Source: Drosophila persimilis (lineage: Eukaryota > Arthropoda > Insecta > Diptera > Drosophilidae). From it: a stretch of 64,000 nt of DNA. The notes under the pieces were generated by a model. That model was not told where the DNA came from, ran no database searches, and worked only from the letters and a program-made list of their open reading frames with translations. The DNA lies in the NCBI RefSeq assembly GCF_003286085.1, contig NW_020825298.1:1-64000 (forward strand), given 5' to 3'. This document shows, piece by piece, positions 40,693 to 53,200 of the stretch; position 1 is the stretch's first letter, and each line of letters starts with the position of its first letter. A program made the position numbers and the translations under genes.

Positions 40693-43600
40693 ATGGACGC
40701 ACTTGCTCCAAATCTGACGACCAATAATATGGATGTTATGGATGCTATGGACAACTCGGCAAGAGCCGAAGCGGGTGGTGAGTGCGTTACTCAAAATAGT
40801 GCTACCGATATAATGACCAGGCCCCTGGGACGGAACCCCTCCGCAAATGCTTCCCTCTTCGAACCAATGTTCGACTCAGAGGGGGATGCGGATCTGGCTG
40901 AGTTGGAGACGGACTCGCCAGAGAGTACCCTGAGCTCCTTGGGAGCTACGGTGCTGGAGTTCGAGCGTCGTTTCGTGGACAGGGGTTTATATGTTAGAAA
41001 ATACCCGCCAATCCCACCAAAAACAGACGCCAACATACAAGAAAAACCGCCATCAAATACACGTACAAACACGCAGACAAAAATAGCCCCCAGCGAAAGT
41101 GCAACGGGTTCCAAAAATAGCGGCGCTTTCGCTCTTACCAAAGAGCATTTAAGTGCACATAAACAAAACAAGAACAAATGTTATGCCCATATGTTTTCGC
41201 GCCAAAACATTAGCGAAAACAATAACAATCAAACAACTCACACAAGCATCAGAGAGAGCGACGCTTGCGCTCTCTCGGCAGCCGAACCCTCGGCGCACAA
41301 TCAAAACGGAGGCTCGTCACATCAAGCCCCAAAGCGTTTGCCGCCAAACATGCACTCACACACTTATGACAAAAAGAGAGATGCTTGCTCTCTCCCGCCG
41401 AACCAAAACACAAACACATACAAGAACGAAGCTAGCCTGACCTACGCCAATAACAAAACACAAACAAACACACATACTAGCAGAAGCAGAAAATGCTTGC
41501 TGCCTACTCTGACTCAGGCGGACGAGCATAACATACAGACAAGGCCTAGTACCAGAACACAACTGGTAAAGGAATGGCTAATTAGCGTTCCCCCGCTACT
41601 GGCCAATGAAATGCCCTCGCCCCTGCCCATTACCCCTATAGCAAAGGATAAATTGACTACAGATTCGTTTCGCTCGCCGCTCAAAAGAAGATGCGCGGCG
41701 ATCGAAACGGATACTGATGACGATGACTTCACCTGCCTCACTCTGGACACGCCCATGTTCAAGAGCCAATTCGCAAAAAGGCTGCATCATGAGACTCGGC
41801 AGATGGAGTCAGATGCTGGGCAAATACGCACACCGTCAAATAGTGTGGTTCCGGTTCCGGAGGTCCAACATAGGGAGCCCCAAAGGATAGAGGCTGAAAG
41901 CCAACAGATGGAAACGGACAATCATCAGCCGCAACATCAGCCAGCCATTAGTATAAATATAACGCCCGTCCAACAGTCATTACGCAGCACCAAGGTCCCA
42001 ACAATCTTCCTGCCCCTGGTGCCTGCAATTATACCCCTGATTAACAAATTGACAATAAATCCAAATGTGGGGAAATTCACAACGAAATCGATGGCCAACA
42101 GTGGACTTAGAGTCCACTGCGACGACATTTTAACATACAACGCCATTCAGAACGCCCTAGCTGAAGACAGCACCCAATTGCACACACACCAGCCGCGCAG
42201 CGAAAGGGGCTATCGTGTAATAGTGCGTCATTTACATCACACTACTCCCAGCAGCTGGATAACGGAGGAGCTGGAACGGCTCGGATACACTACCCGGTTT
42301 ATCCGAGGACTCAAACATCGTTTTAATGGGAGGCCTCTAAATATTTTTGAGGTGGAGATTCAGCCCAAGGCGGATGGCGGCCATGAGGCAATTCTGGACA
42401 TTAAAAACCTGGCCAATCAATGCGTCTCCATAGTGAGACAGGCCAAGCCACGCGATCCAGCTCAATGCCATCGGTGCCAGGAGTTTGGGCATACAAAAAA
42501 CTACTGCAGACGGCCATACAAGTGCATGAAATGCGCAGGAGATCACCCCACAACAGCATGCAGGAAACCCAGGCAGGAGGATCCCAAATGCGCGAATTGT
42601 AGCGGCAAGCACGTGAGCTGCTACAAGGGTTGTCCCGCCTACAAAAAGGCCCGCAGCCATCTAAGGGCAAACCGGCTCATCGCTGAGCAGCAAAGGCAGC
42701 AGTACCAACAGCAACGCCAGCAGCCACAGCAGCCAACTGACCAACAACGCCCACAAACTCAGCAGCCGAGTCGCCAATCCCAGCAACAACAACAGCAGAC
42801 AGCAAACACAGGCACCAGAGGTAATGGCAGGCCTTCCTACAGCAGGGTGTTGCGGTCCGGGAATGCTGAGCAGCAGCAGCAGCCACGAGCGGCAGAACGG
42901 CAACAGCCGACGAGCAGTCGTCGTCCTTCCCAACAACAGCAGCCTCATATCCCCGCCCCCAAACAACAGCAGTCATCTCAAAAGAAGCGGCCACAACACC
43001 AAAAACAACAGCAGCACTCAAGCGGCAGACAGGGGGCCAAAGCAGCACCAACACCAGCTGCAGCAGCAACGCCCACCACCCGCAAGCCCTTGTATAGCCG
43101 TGGTGCGCAAGCCAATCCGGCCGAAAATCATTTGGCCAAGATCCAGCAAAATCTAAGGGAAGAGCAGCAGCAGCAACAAGAACAAAAACAGCAGCAGCGC
43201 GGTCACAATTTGGGTCGGCAGCACCAGCAGCAGCACCAGCATCGCGGCCATCATTCCCAGCCACAGGCCAAGGGGCGCCAATGCCAGCGCGATCAACGGG
43301 TGCAGCCAACTCCAAAACGTTTCCAGACGCCAAGAAATCCCCAGCATCAGCAGCAGCCAGCCATTCAATGCGATGGCAAGTGTGTGGGACTCCTAAAAGA
43401 GTATGCAGTTAAAATAGAAAACTTGGAGAAACGACTTCAAGAACTTACCACATTAATTGCAAGCCTGACGGAGGCAAAGGGCAGTGGCTCAGCAGCGGCC
43501 AATCCTCCAACACAGACTCCAGCAGCAGCACCAGAAGCAGCACCAACACCTACAAGGCCCGCCGCCAATTCACAACCTGACGCCGCAGCCGTATCGGAGG

Positions 43601-43728
43601 ACTCTGATATGGACTGCGAAGCACTCAGCGACGATGGCGACGACCAGTGGACGGACGACGATTCAGTTGACGACGAGATAGCGGATATCCTAGACGACTA
43701 CGATAGCTACTACTCTGACTACTTTTGA
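40693..43728 (+). CDS. gag: U9 Gag-like ORF1 protein (1011 aa)
   Basis: Intact. NSATDIM variant; PLGRNP where other copies have PLGGNP; no ETVNG insertion; GLLKEYA coiled coil with the QQEQKQQQ linker of U7 and U10. Its N-terminal and middle parts match U11, while its C-terminal part matches U10, so the exchange point lies within the zinc-knuckle/Gln-rich region. Confidence 0.93.
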   Translation: MDALAPNLTTNNMDVMDAMDNSARAEAGGECVTQNSATDIMTRPLGRNPSANASLFEPMFDSEGDADLAELETDSPESTLSSLGATVLEFERRFVDRGLYVRKYPPIPPKTDANIQEKPPSNTRTNTQTKIAPSESATGSKNSGAFALTKEHLSAHKQNKNKCYAHMFSRQNISENNNNQTTHTSIRESDACALSAAEPSAHNQNGGSSHQAPKRLPPNMHSHTYDKKRDACSLPPNQNTNTYKNEASLTYANNKTQTNTHTSRSRKCLLPTLTQADEHNIQTRPSTRTQLVKEWLISVPPLLANEMPSPLPITPIAKDKLTTDSFRSPLKRRCAAIETDTDDDDFTCLTLDTPMFKSQFAKRLHHETRQMESDAGQIRTPSNSVVPVPEVQHREPQRIEAESQQMETDNHQPQHQPAISINITPVQQSLRSTKVPTIFLPLVPAIIPLINKLTINPNVGKFTTKSMANSGLRVHCDDILTYNAIQNALAEDSTQLHTHQPRSERGYRVIVRHLHHTTPSSWITEELERLGYTTRFIRGLKHRFNGRPLNIFEVEIQPKADGGHEAILDIKNLANQCVSIVRQAKPRDPAQCHRCQEFGHTKNYCRRPYKCMKCAGDHPTTACRKPRQEDPKCANCSGKHVSCYKGCPAYKKARSHLRANRLIAEQQRQQYQQQRQQPQQPTDQQRPQTQQPSRQSQQQQQQTANTGTRGNGRPSYSRVLRSGNAEQQQQPRAAERQQPTSSRRPSQQQQPHIPAPKQQQSSQKKRPQHQKQQQHSSGRQGAKAAPTPAAAATPTTRKPLYSRGAQANPAENHLAKIQQNLREEQQQQQEQKQQQRGHNLGRQHQQQHQHRGHHSQPQAKGRQCQRDQRVQPTPKRFQTPRNPQHQQQPAIQCDGKCVGLLKEYAVKIENLEKRLQELTTLIASLTEAKGSGSAAANPPTQTPAAAPEAAPTPTRPAANSQPDAAAVSEDSDMDCEALSDDGDDQWTDDDSVDDEIADILDDYDSYYSDYF

Positions 43729-45214
43729 TGAGCCCAAAAGTCGGTCCTGAGGCAGCCTGACAATCCACCGCACAGGTCCAGAGCAGCCACTGAAATAATA
43801 CAAAATGACGTCAATACACACATCAACACAATATGGACAAAACTCAAAATAATCACACGTACCTGCCACGCCTCCGACAGATCTGCCCCTCCAGCAGCTG
43901 CCCCGTCATCAACTCCACACATCTGATGCCAATTGGACGACATTTTAGGATTTATTGACGACGCTCCTGACAATCCACCGCACAGGTCCAGAGCAGCCAC
44001 TGTAAACAAACCAAAAATGACGTCAATATTCACATCAACACAAAATGGTCCAAATACACACAAAACATACGTACCTGCCACGCCTCCGATAGAGCTGCCT
44101 CTTCAGCAGTTGCCACACCAAATTCGCCATCCAATTCCTGCCAAATGGGCGAAATTTGAAGGCCCTATCGTCGTCGCCATCAACATCCAGACTGCCGCTA
44201 AAAAGAAAAAAAAACATCAATTCACGCATCAACACAAAATAGCCAATACTTCTACTAATCACACTTACCTGTCAATACACTCACAGATCAGCCTCTCCAG
44301 TACCTACCTCGCCACCAACCGCAACATTTTGTTGCAAGTTGGGCCCAATTTGGACGCCCCTCCGACAATGCTGCCAGCAACCGATGGCCGTGATGTCACG
44401 CCACCACCATCACAAAACAGCAGCGGCAATCCAACGACGAGGCCAGCCAATACAGTCGTCAATGGCCAGCACGCCATCTCCATCTACATCGACAGTGCAT
44501 CCTGGGTGGCCGGACCAGCAGCCACTCGGATGCAGCCAATCCGCACTCATATGCGGCCATCTCCACTGCGGCCATTTCCACTGGTCAACGCACCCCGATT
44601 GGCCGGACCAGTGTCAATCTCCATTTCTCCAGGTAGAGACGGCGTGGGCGGCCGGACCAGAGTCGCTCCCCAAACACCATCACCATCCACGCCAACTCCT
44701 GGATCCAGCCTCTGCCAATTCCGATGCCGCAGATGCGTGATCTGCAGCATCACATACACGTGCACATCCAGCTCTGAGGCGGATGCCCCTGTGCCATCCA
44801 CATTGCTCCAGACGACGACGATGATCCTCCAGTACCTGAAAGAGAAAATAAATAGAATTAAATTAGCCTATAAATGTCATTAATGTTGCAATTTGTCCAA
44901 TACTTATCTCTTTGTGACCATCTGTTTGTATAAATGTACGTCAATAATTGCGAATGTCAAAATAGGGCTACCAGACTGTAATACTGATAGAATGTAAACA
45001 TGTCTGTAGATGTTAATGTTAATGTAATGTTAATGTCAATTGCCCGCAAAAATCCAAAATCACATTATTGTTGTAAGTTAAGCTTAAATGTAAATTGCCG
45101 AAGTACTGGTAATAGGAAAAGCTGGAAATAAACTCCGCCAGTAGCAAAGCTGGCGGGCGAGTGTGCGCATCGTAGGCGTGCACGCGCATCTAATTACATC
45201 GAAAAAAAAAAAAA
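43729..45214 (+). other. U9 3' UTR with three antisense exon-intron modules
   Basis: Minus-strand candidate introns: 44198-44268 (71 nt), 44000-44074 (75) and 43790-43862 (73), with exons of 123 and 137 nt between them. CRE palindromes at 43806-43813 and 44018-44025 both lie in these introns; the third, usual in other units, is changed to TGATGTCA near 44393. A 316-codon sense frame (43933-44883) is open here and in U10 only, and is not annotated as a gene. Confidence 0.72.
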
Positions 45215-45438
45215 GTGACTTGTGTTTTTTGTTGTATTATGTGGAACTATAAATGTATTAAAGTACATGTTTCAACCGGGACTAAATTAAATGAAACTAA
45301 ATAAACAATATGTGCCAAATAATTGCAAATAATGCAATATAATCATCTGTAACCGTGCCGTAATAGTGAAGCCAATAAACCCAACTGAGGAAAGAGGAAG
45401 GAAAAGCAAGCTACTGAGTACCTGGACCAGGCCACCAA

Positions 45439-48400
45439 ATGGACGCACTTGCTCCAAATCTGACGACCAATAATATGGATGTTATGGATGCTATGGACAA
45501 CTCGGCAAGAGCCGAAGCGGGTGGTGAGTGCGTTACTCAAATAAGTTCTGCCGTCATATCGACCAGGCCCCTGGGAGGGAACCCCTCCGCAAATGCTTCC
45601 CTCTTCGAACCAATGTTCGACTCAGAGGGGGATGCGGATCTGGCCGAGTTGGAGACGGACTCGCCAGAGAGTACCCTGAGCTCCTTGGGAGCTACGGTGC
45701 TGGAGTTCGAGCGTCGTTTCGTGGACAGGGGTTTATATGTTAGAAAATACCCGCCAATCCCACCAAAAACAGACGCCAACATACAAGAAAAACCGCCATC
45801 AAATACACGTACAAACACGCAGACAAAAATAGCCCCCAGCGAAAGTGCAACGGGTTCCAAAAATAGCGGCGCTTTCGCTCTTACCAAAGAGCATTTAAGT
45901 GCACATAAACAAAACAAGAACAAATGTTATGCCCATATGTTTTCGCGCCAAAACATTAGCGAAAACAAAAACAATCAAACAACTCACACAAGCATCAGAG
46001 AGAGCGACGCTTGCGCTCTCTCGGCAGCCGAACCCTCGGCGCACAATCAAAACGGAGGCTCGTCACATCAAGCCCCAAAGCGTTTGCCGCCAAACATGCA
46101 CTCACACACTTATGACAAAAAGAGAGATGCTTGCTCTCTCCCGCCGAACCAAAACACAAACACATACAAGAACGAAGCTAGCCTGACCTACGCCAATAAC
46201 AAAACCGAAACTGTAAACGGCATAAAGAAAAACAATGACCAGCAACAAAGTTTGACGACAGCTGAACGCAATAATACTAGCAGAAGCAGAAAATGCTTGC
46301 TGCCCACTCTGACTCAGGCGGACGAGCATAATACTCAGACAAGGCCTAGTACCAGAACACAACTGGTAAAGGAATGGCTAATTAGCGTTCCCCCGCTACT
46401 GGCCAATGATATGCCCTCGCCCCTGCCCCTTACCCCTTTAGCAAAGGATAACCTGACTACAGATTCGTTTCGCTCGCCGCTCAAAAGAAGATGCGCGGCG
46501 ATCGAAACGGATACAGATGACGATGACTTCACCTGCCTCACTCTGGACACGCCCATGTTCAAGAGCCAATTCGCGAAAAGGCTGCATCATGAGACTCGGC
46601 AGATGGAGTCAGATGCTGGGCAAATACGCACACCGTCAAATAGTGTGGTTCCGGTTCCGGAGGCCCAACATAGGGAGCCCCAAAGGATAGAGGCTGAAAG
46701 CCAACAGATGGAGACGGACAACCACCAGCCGCAACATCAACCAGCAATCAATATAAATTTAACGCCAGTCCAACCGTCATTACGCAGCACCCAGGTCCCA
46801 ACAATCTTCCTGCCCCTGGTGCCTGCAATTTTACCCCTGATTAACAAATTGACAACAAATCCGAACGTGGGGAAATTCACAACGAAATCGATGGCCAACA
46901 GTGGACTTAGAGTCCACTGCGACGACATTATAACATACAACGCCATTCAGAACGCCCTAGCTGAAGACAGCACCCATCTGCACACACACCAGCCGCGCAG
47001 TGAAAGGGGCTATCGTGTAATAGTGCGGCACTTACACCACACTACTCCCAGCAGCTGGATAACGGAGGAGCTTGAACGACTCGGATTTACTGCGAGGTTT
47101 ATCCGAGGATTAAAACACCGTTTTAATGGAAGGCCTCTAAATATTTTTGAGGTTGAAATTCAGCCCAAGGCGGATGGTGGCCATGAGGCAATTCTGGACA
47201 TTAAAAACCTGGCCAATCAATGCATCTCCATAGTGAGACAAGCCAAGCCACGCGACCCAGCGCAGTGCCATCGGTGCCAGGAGTTTGGGCATACAAAAAA
47301 CTACTGCAGACGGCCATACAAGTGTATGAAATGCGCTGGAGATCACCCCACAACAGCATGCAGGAAACCCAGGCAGGAGGATCCCAAATGCGCCAATTGT
47401 AGCGGCAAGCACGTGAGCTGCTACAAGGGTTGTCCCGCCTACAAAAAGGCCCGCAGCCATCTAAGGGCAAACAGGCTCATCGCTGAGCAGCAGAGGCAGC
47501 AGTATCAACAGCAACGCCAGCAGCCACAGCAGCCAACTGATCAACATCGTCCACAAACTCAGCAGCCGAGTCGCCAATCCCAATCCCAGCAACAACAGCA
47601 GACAACAAACACAGGCACCAGAGGTAATGGCAGGCCTTCCTACAGCAGGGTGTTGCGGTCCGGGAATGCTGAGCAGCAGCAGCAGCCACGAGCGGCAGAA
47701 CGGCAACAGCCGACGAGCAGTCGTCGTCCTTCCCAACAACAGCAGCCTCATATCCCCGCCCCCAAACAACAGCAGTCATCTCAAAAGAAGCGGCCACAAC
47801 ACCAAAAACAACAGCAGCACTCAAGCGGCAGACAGGGGGCCAAAGCAGCACCAACACCAGCTGCAGCAGCAACGCCCACCACCCGCAAGCCCTTGTATAG
47901 CCGTGGTGCGCAAGCCAATCCGGCCGAAAATCATTTGGCCAAGATCCAGCAAAATCTAAGGGAAGAGCAGCAGCAGCAACAAGAACAAAAACAGCAGCAG
48001 CGCGGTCACAATTTGGGTCGGCAGCACCAGCAGCAGCACCAGCATCGCGGCCATCATTCCCAGCCACAGGCCAAGGGGCGCCAATGCCAGCGCGATCAAC
48101 GGGTGCAGCCAACTCCAAAACGTTTCCAGACGCCAAGAAATCCCCAGCATCAGCAGCAGCCAGCCATTCAATGCGATGGCAAGTGTGTGGGACTCCTAAA
48201 AGAGTATGCAGTTAAAATAGAAAACTTGGAGAAACGACTTCAAGAACTTACCACATTAATTGCAAGCCTGACGGAGGCAAAGGGCAGTGGCTCAGCAGCG
48301 GCCAATCCTCCAACACAGACTCCAGCAGCAGCACCAGAAGCAGCACCAACACCTACAAGGCCCGCCGCCAATTCACAACCTGACGCCGCAGCCGTATCGG

Positions 48401-48531
48401 AGGACTCTGATATGGACTGCGAAGCACTCAGCGACGATGGCGACGACCAGTGGACGGACGACGATTCAGTTGACGACGAGATAGCGGATATCCTAGACGA
48501 CTACGATAGCTACTACTCTGACTACTTTTGA
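45439..48531 (+). CDS. gag: U10 Gag-like ORF1 protein (1030 aa)
   Basis: Intact. It combines the ISSAVIS variant with the ETVNGIKK insertion, the latter with a shortened Gln run (NNDQQQSL). The region after ~320 is distinctive: ANDMPSPLPLTPLAKDN and ININLTPVQPSLRSTQV, with the diverged TTNPNVGKF and LGFTARF forms shared with U7/U12. The three zinc knuckles are intact; the coiled coil is the GLLKEYA type. It is one of the most diverged Gag-only copies in the middle part. Confidence 0.93.
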   Translation: MDALAPNLTTNNMDVMDAMDNSARAEAGGECVTQISSAVISTRPLGGNPSANASLFEPMFDSEGDADLAELETDSPESTLSSLGATVLEFERRFVDRGLYVRKYPPIPPKTDANIQEKPPSNTRTNTQTKIAPSESATGSKNSGAFALTKEHLSAHKQNKNKCYAHMFSRQNISENKNNQTTHTSIRESDACALSAAEPSAHNQNGGSSHQAPKRLPPNMHSHTYDKKRDACSLPPNQNTNTYKNEASLTYANNKTETVNGIKKNNDQQQSLTTAERNNTSRSRKCLLPTLTQADEHNTQTRPSTRTQLVKEWLISVPPLLANDMPSPLPLTPLAKDNLTTDSFRSPLKRRCAAIETDTDDDDFTCLTLDTPMFKSQFAKRLHHETRQMESDAGQIRTPSNSVVPVPEAQHREPQRIEAESQQMETDNHQPQHQPAININLTPVQPSLRSTQVPTIFLPLVPAILPLINKLTTNPNVGKFTTKSMANSGLRVHCDDIITYNAIQNALAEDSTHLHTHQPRSERGYRVIVRHLHHTTPSSWITEELERLGFTARFIRGLKHRFNGRPLNIFEVEIQPKADGGHEAILDIKNLANQCISIVRQAKPRDPAQCHRCQEFGHTKNYCRRPYKCMKCAGDHPTTACRKPRQEDPKCANCSGKHVSCYKGCPAYKKARSHLRANRLIAEQQRQQYQQQRQQPQQPTDQHRPQTQQPSRQSQSQQQQQTTNTGTRGNGRPSYSRVLRSGNAEQQQQPRAAERQQPTSSRRPSQQQQPHIPAPKQQQSSQKKRPQHQKQQQHSSGRQGAKAAPTPAAAATPTTRKPLYSRGAQANPAENHLAKIQQNLREEQQQQQEQKQQQRGHNLGRQHQQQHQHRGHHSQPQAKGRQCQRDQRVQPTPKRFQTPRNPQHQQQPAIQCDGKCVGLLKEYAVKIENLEKRLQELTTLIASLTEAKGSGSAAANPPTQTPAAAPEAAPTPTRPAANSQPDAAAVSEDSDMDCEALSDDGDDQWTDDDSVDDEIADILDDYDSYYSDYF

Positions 48532-50014
48532 TGAGCCCAAAAGTCGGTCCTGAGGCAGCCTGACAATCCACCGCACAGGTCCAGAGCAGCCACTGAAATA
48601 ATACAAAATGACGTCAATACACACATCAACACAATATGGACAAAACTCAAAATAATCACACGTACCTGCCACGCCTCCGACAGATCTGCCCCTCCAGCAG
48701 CTGCCCCGTCATCAACTCCACACATCTGATGCCAATTGGACGACATTTTAGGATTTATTGACGACGCTCCTGACAATCCACCGCACAGGTCCAGAGCAGC
48801 CACTGTAAACAAACCAAAAATGACGTCAATATTCACATCAACACAAAATGGTCCAAATACACACAAAACATACGTACCTGCCACGCCTCCGATAGAGCTG
48901 CCTCTTCAGCAGTTGCCACACCAAATTCGCCATCCAATTCCTGCCAAATGGGCGAAATTTGAAGGCCCTATCGTCGTCGCCATCAACATCCAGACTGCCG
49001 CTAAAAAGAAAAAAAAACATCAATTCACGCATCAACACAAAATAGCCAATACTTCTACTAATCACACTTACCTGTCAATACACTCACAGATCAGCCTCTC
49101 CAGTACCTACCTCGCCACCAACCGCAACATTTTGTTGCAAGTTGGGCCCAATTTGGACGCCCCTCCGACAATGCTGCCAGCAACCGATGGCCGTGATGTC
49201 ACGCCACCACCATCACAAAACAGCAGCGGCAATCCAACGACGAGGCCAGCCAATACAGTCGTCAATGGCCAGCACGCCATCTCCATCTACATCGACAGTG
49301 CATCCTGGGTGGCCGGACCAGCAGCCACTCGGATGCAGCCAATCCGCACTCATATGCGGCCATCTCCACTGCGGCCATTTCCACTGGTCAACGCACCCCG
49401 ATTGGCCGGACCAGTGTCAATCTCCATTTCTCCAGGTAGAGACGGCGTGGGCGGCCGGACCAGAGTCGCTCCCCAAACACCATCACCATCCACGCCAACT
49501 CCTGGATCCAGCCTCTGCCAATTCCGATGCCGCAGATGCGTGATCTGCAGCATCACATACACGTGCACATCCAGCTCTGAGGCGGATGCCCCTGTGCCAT
49601 CCACATTGCTCCAGACGACGACGATGATCCTCCAGTACCTGAAAGAGAAAATAAATAGAATTAAATTAGCCTATAAATGTCATTAATGTTGCAATTTGTC
49701 CAATACTTATCTCTTTGTGACCATCTGTTTGTATAAATGTACGTCAATAATTGCGAATGTCAAAATAGGGCTACCAGACTGTAATACTGATAGAATGTAA
49801 ACATGTCTGTAGATGTTAATGTTAATGTAATGTTAATGTCAATTGCCCGCAAAAATCCAAAATCACATTATTGTTGTAAGTTAAGCTTAAATGTAAATTG
49901 CCGAAGTACTGGTAATAGGAAAAGCTGGAAATAAACTCCGCCAGTAGCAAAGCTGGCGGGCGAGTGTGCGCATCGTAGGCGTGCACGCGCATCTAATTAC
50001 ATCGAAAAAAAAAA
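48532..50014 (+). other. U10 3' UTR with three antisense exon-intron modules
   Basis: Minus-strand candidate introns: 49001-49071 (71 nt), 48803-48877 (75) and 48593-48665 (73). Length and sequence agree with the U9 3' UTR (offset 4803) up to the A tract. The 316-codon sense frame is also open here (48736-49686). Confidence 0.72.
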
Positions 50015-50236
50015 GTGACTTGTGTTTTTTGTTGTTTTATGTGGAACTTTAAATGTATTAAAATACATGTTTCAACCGGGACTAAATTAAATGGAAACTA
50101 AACAAACAATATGTGCCAAATAATTGCAAATAATGCAATATAATCATCTGTAACCGTGCCGTAATAGTGAAGCCAATAAACCCAACTGAGGAAAGAGGAA
50201 AAGCAAAGCAACTGAGTACCTGGACCAGGCCACCAA

Positions 50237-53200
50237 ATGGACGCACTTGCTCCAAATCTGACGACCAATAATATGGATGTTATGGATGCTATGGACAACT
50301 CGGCAAGAGCCGAAGCGGGTGGTGAGTGCGTTACTCAAAATAGTGCTACCGATATAATGACCAGGCCCCTGGGAGGGAACCCCTCCGCAAATGCTTCCCT
50401 CTTCGAACCAATGTTCGACTCAGAGGGGGATGCGGATCTGGCTGAGTTGGAGACGGACTCGCCAGAGAGTACCCTGAGCTCCTTGGGAGCTACGGTGCTG
50501 GAGTTCGAGCGTCGTTTCGTGGACAGGGGTTTATATGTTAGAAAATACCCGCCAATCCCACCAAAAACAGACGCCAACATACAAGAAAAACCGCCATCAA
50601 ATACACGTACAAACACGCAGACAAAAATAGCCCCCAGCGAAAGTGCAACGGGTTCCAAAAATAGCGGCGCTTTCGCTCTTACCAAAGAGCATTTAAGTGC
50701 ACATAAACATAACAAGAACAAATGTTATGCCCATATGTTTTCGCGCCAAAACATTAGCGAAAACAATAACAATCAAACAACTCACACAAGCATCAGAGAG
50801 AGCGACGCTTGCGCTCTCTCGGCAGCCGAACCCTCGGCGCACAATCAAAACGGAGGCTCGTCACATCAAGCCCCAAAGCGTTTGCCGCCAAACATGCACT
50901 CACACACTTATGACAAAAAGAGAGATGCTTGCTCTCTCCCGCCGAACCAAAACACAAACACATACAAGAACGAAGCTAGCCTGACCTACGCCAATAACAA
51001 AACACAAACAAACACACATACTAGCAGAAGCAGAAAATGCTTGCTGCCTACTCTGACTCAGGCGGACGAGCATAACATACAGACAAGGCCTAGTACCAGA
51101 ACACAACTGGTAAAGGAATGGCTAATTAGCGTTCCCCCGCTACTGGCCAATGAAATGCCCTCGCCCCTGCCCATTACCCCTATAGCAAAGGATAAATTGA
51201 CTACAGATTCGTTTCGCTCGCCGCTCAAAAGAAGATGCGCGGCGATCGAAACGGATACTGATGACGATGACTTCACCTGCCTCACTCTGGACACGCCCAT
51301 GTTCAAGAGCCAATTCGCAAAAAGGCTGCATCATGAGACTCGGCAGATGGAGTCAGATGCTGGGCAAATACGCACACCGTCAAATAGTGTGGTTCCGGTT
51401 CCGGAGGTCCAACATAGGGAGCCCCAAAGGATAGAGGCTGAAAGCCAACAGATGGAAACGGACAATCATCAGCCGCAACATCAGCCAGCCATTAGTATAA
51501 ATATAACGCCCGTCCAACAGTCATTACGCAGCACCAAGGTCCCAACAATCTTCCTGCCCCTGGTGCCTGCAATTATACCCCTGATTAACAAATTGACAAT
51601 AAATCCAAATGTGGGGAAATTCACAACGAAATCGATGGCCAACAGTGGACTTAGAGTCCACTGCGACGACATTTTAACATACAACGCCATTCAGAACGCC
51701 CTAGCTGAAGACAGCACCCAATTGCACACACACCAGCCGCGCAGCGAAAGGGGCTATCGTGTAATAGTGCGTCATTTACATCATACTACTCCCAGCAGCT
51801 GGATAACGGAGGAGCTGGAACGGCTCGGATACACTACCCGGTTTATCCGAGGACTCAAACACCGTTTCAATGGGAGGCCTCTAAACATTTTTGAGGTGGA
51901 GATTCAGCCCAAGGCGGATGGCGGCCATGAGGCAATTCTGGACATTAAAAACCTGGCCAATCAATGCGTCTCCATAGTGAGACAGGCCAAGCCACGCGAT
52001 CCAGCGCAGTGCCATCGGTGCCAGGAGTTTGGGCACACAAAAAACTACTGCAGACGGCCATACAAGTGCATGAAATGCGCAGGAGATCACCCCACAACAG
52101 CATGCAGGAAACCCAGGCAGGAGGATCCTAAATGCGCGAATTGTAGCGGCAAGCACGTGAGCTGCTACAAGGGTTGTCCCGCCTACAAAAAGGCTCGCAG
52201 CCAGTTAAGGGCAAACCGGCTCATCGCTGAGCAGCAAAGGCAGCAGTACCAACAGCAACGCCAGCAGCCACAGCAGCCAACTGACCAACAACGCCCACAA
52301 ACTCAGCAGCCGAGTCGCCAATCCCAGCAACAACAACAGCAGACAGCAAACACAGGCACCAGAGGCAATGGCAGGCCCTCCTACAGCAGGGTGTTGCGGT
52401 CTGGGAATGCTGAGCAGCAGCAGCAGCCACGCGCGGCAGAACGGCAACAGCCGACGAGCAGTCGTCGTCCTTCCCAACAACAGCAGCCTCATATCCCCGC
52501 CCCCAAGCAACAGCAGTCATCTCAAAAGAAGCGGCCACAACTCCAACAACAACAGCAGCACTCAAACGGCAGACAGGGGGCCAAACCAGCAGCACCAGCA
52601 CCAACACCAGCTGCAGCAGCAACGCCCAACACCCGCAGGCCCTTGTATAGCCGAGGAGCGCAAGCCAATCCGGCCGAAAAACATTTGGCCAAGTTCCAGC
52701 AAAATCTAAGGGAAGAGCAGCAGCAGCAACATAAACAAAAACAGCAGCAGCGCGGACACAATTTGGGTCGGCAGCACCAGCAGCAGCACCAGCATCGCGG
52801 CCATCATTCCCAGCCACAGGCCAAGGGGCGCCAATGCCAGCGCGATCAACGGGTGCAGCCAACTCCAAAACGTTTCCAGACGCCGAGAAATCCCCAGCAT
52901 CAGCAGCAGCCAGCCATCCAATGCGATGGCAAGTGTGTGGGACTCCTAAAAGAGTACGCCGTCAAAATTGAAAACTTAGAAAAAAAACTGCAAGAACTTA
53001 CCACATTAATTGCAAGCCTGACGGAGGCAAAGGGCAGTGGCTCAGCAGCGGCCAATCCTCCAACACAGACTCCAGCAGCAGCACCAGAAGCAGCACCAAC
53101 ACCTACAAGGCCCGCCGCCAATTCACAACCTGACGCCGCAGCCGTATCGGAGGACTCTGATATGGACTGCGAAGCACTCAGCGACGACGGCGACGACCAG

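Larger units (their letters stand above)
40472..45214 (+). mobile_element. U9: Gag-only HeT-A-like element, shortest full-length copy
   Basis: This 4743-nt unit ends in 13 A (45202-45214). It has the AACCGTGCC 5' UTR and three 3' UTR modules. After Gag it has the same length and, by eye, the same sequence as U10 except for the A tract (13 against 10). Confidence 0.93.
45215..50014 (+). mobile_element. U10: Gag-only HeT-A-like element, intact
   Basis: This 4800-nt unit ends in 10 A (50005-50014). Its 5' UTR is the AACCGTGCC type with private changes (GTATTATG, CTATAAATG). The 3' UTR equals that of U9 apart from tail length. Confidence 0.93.
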
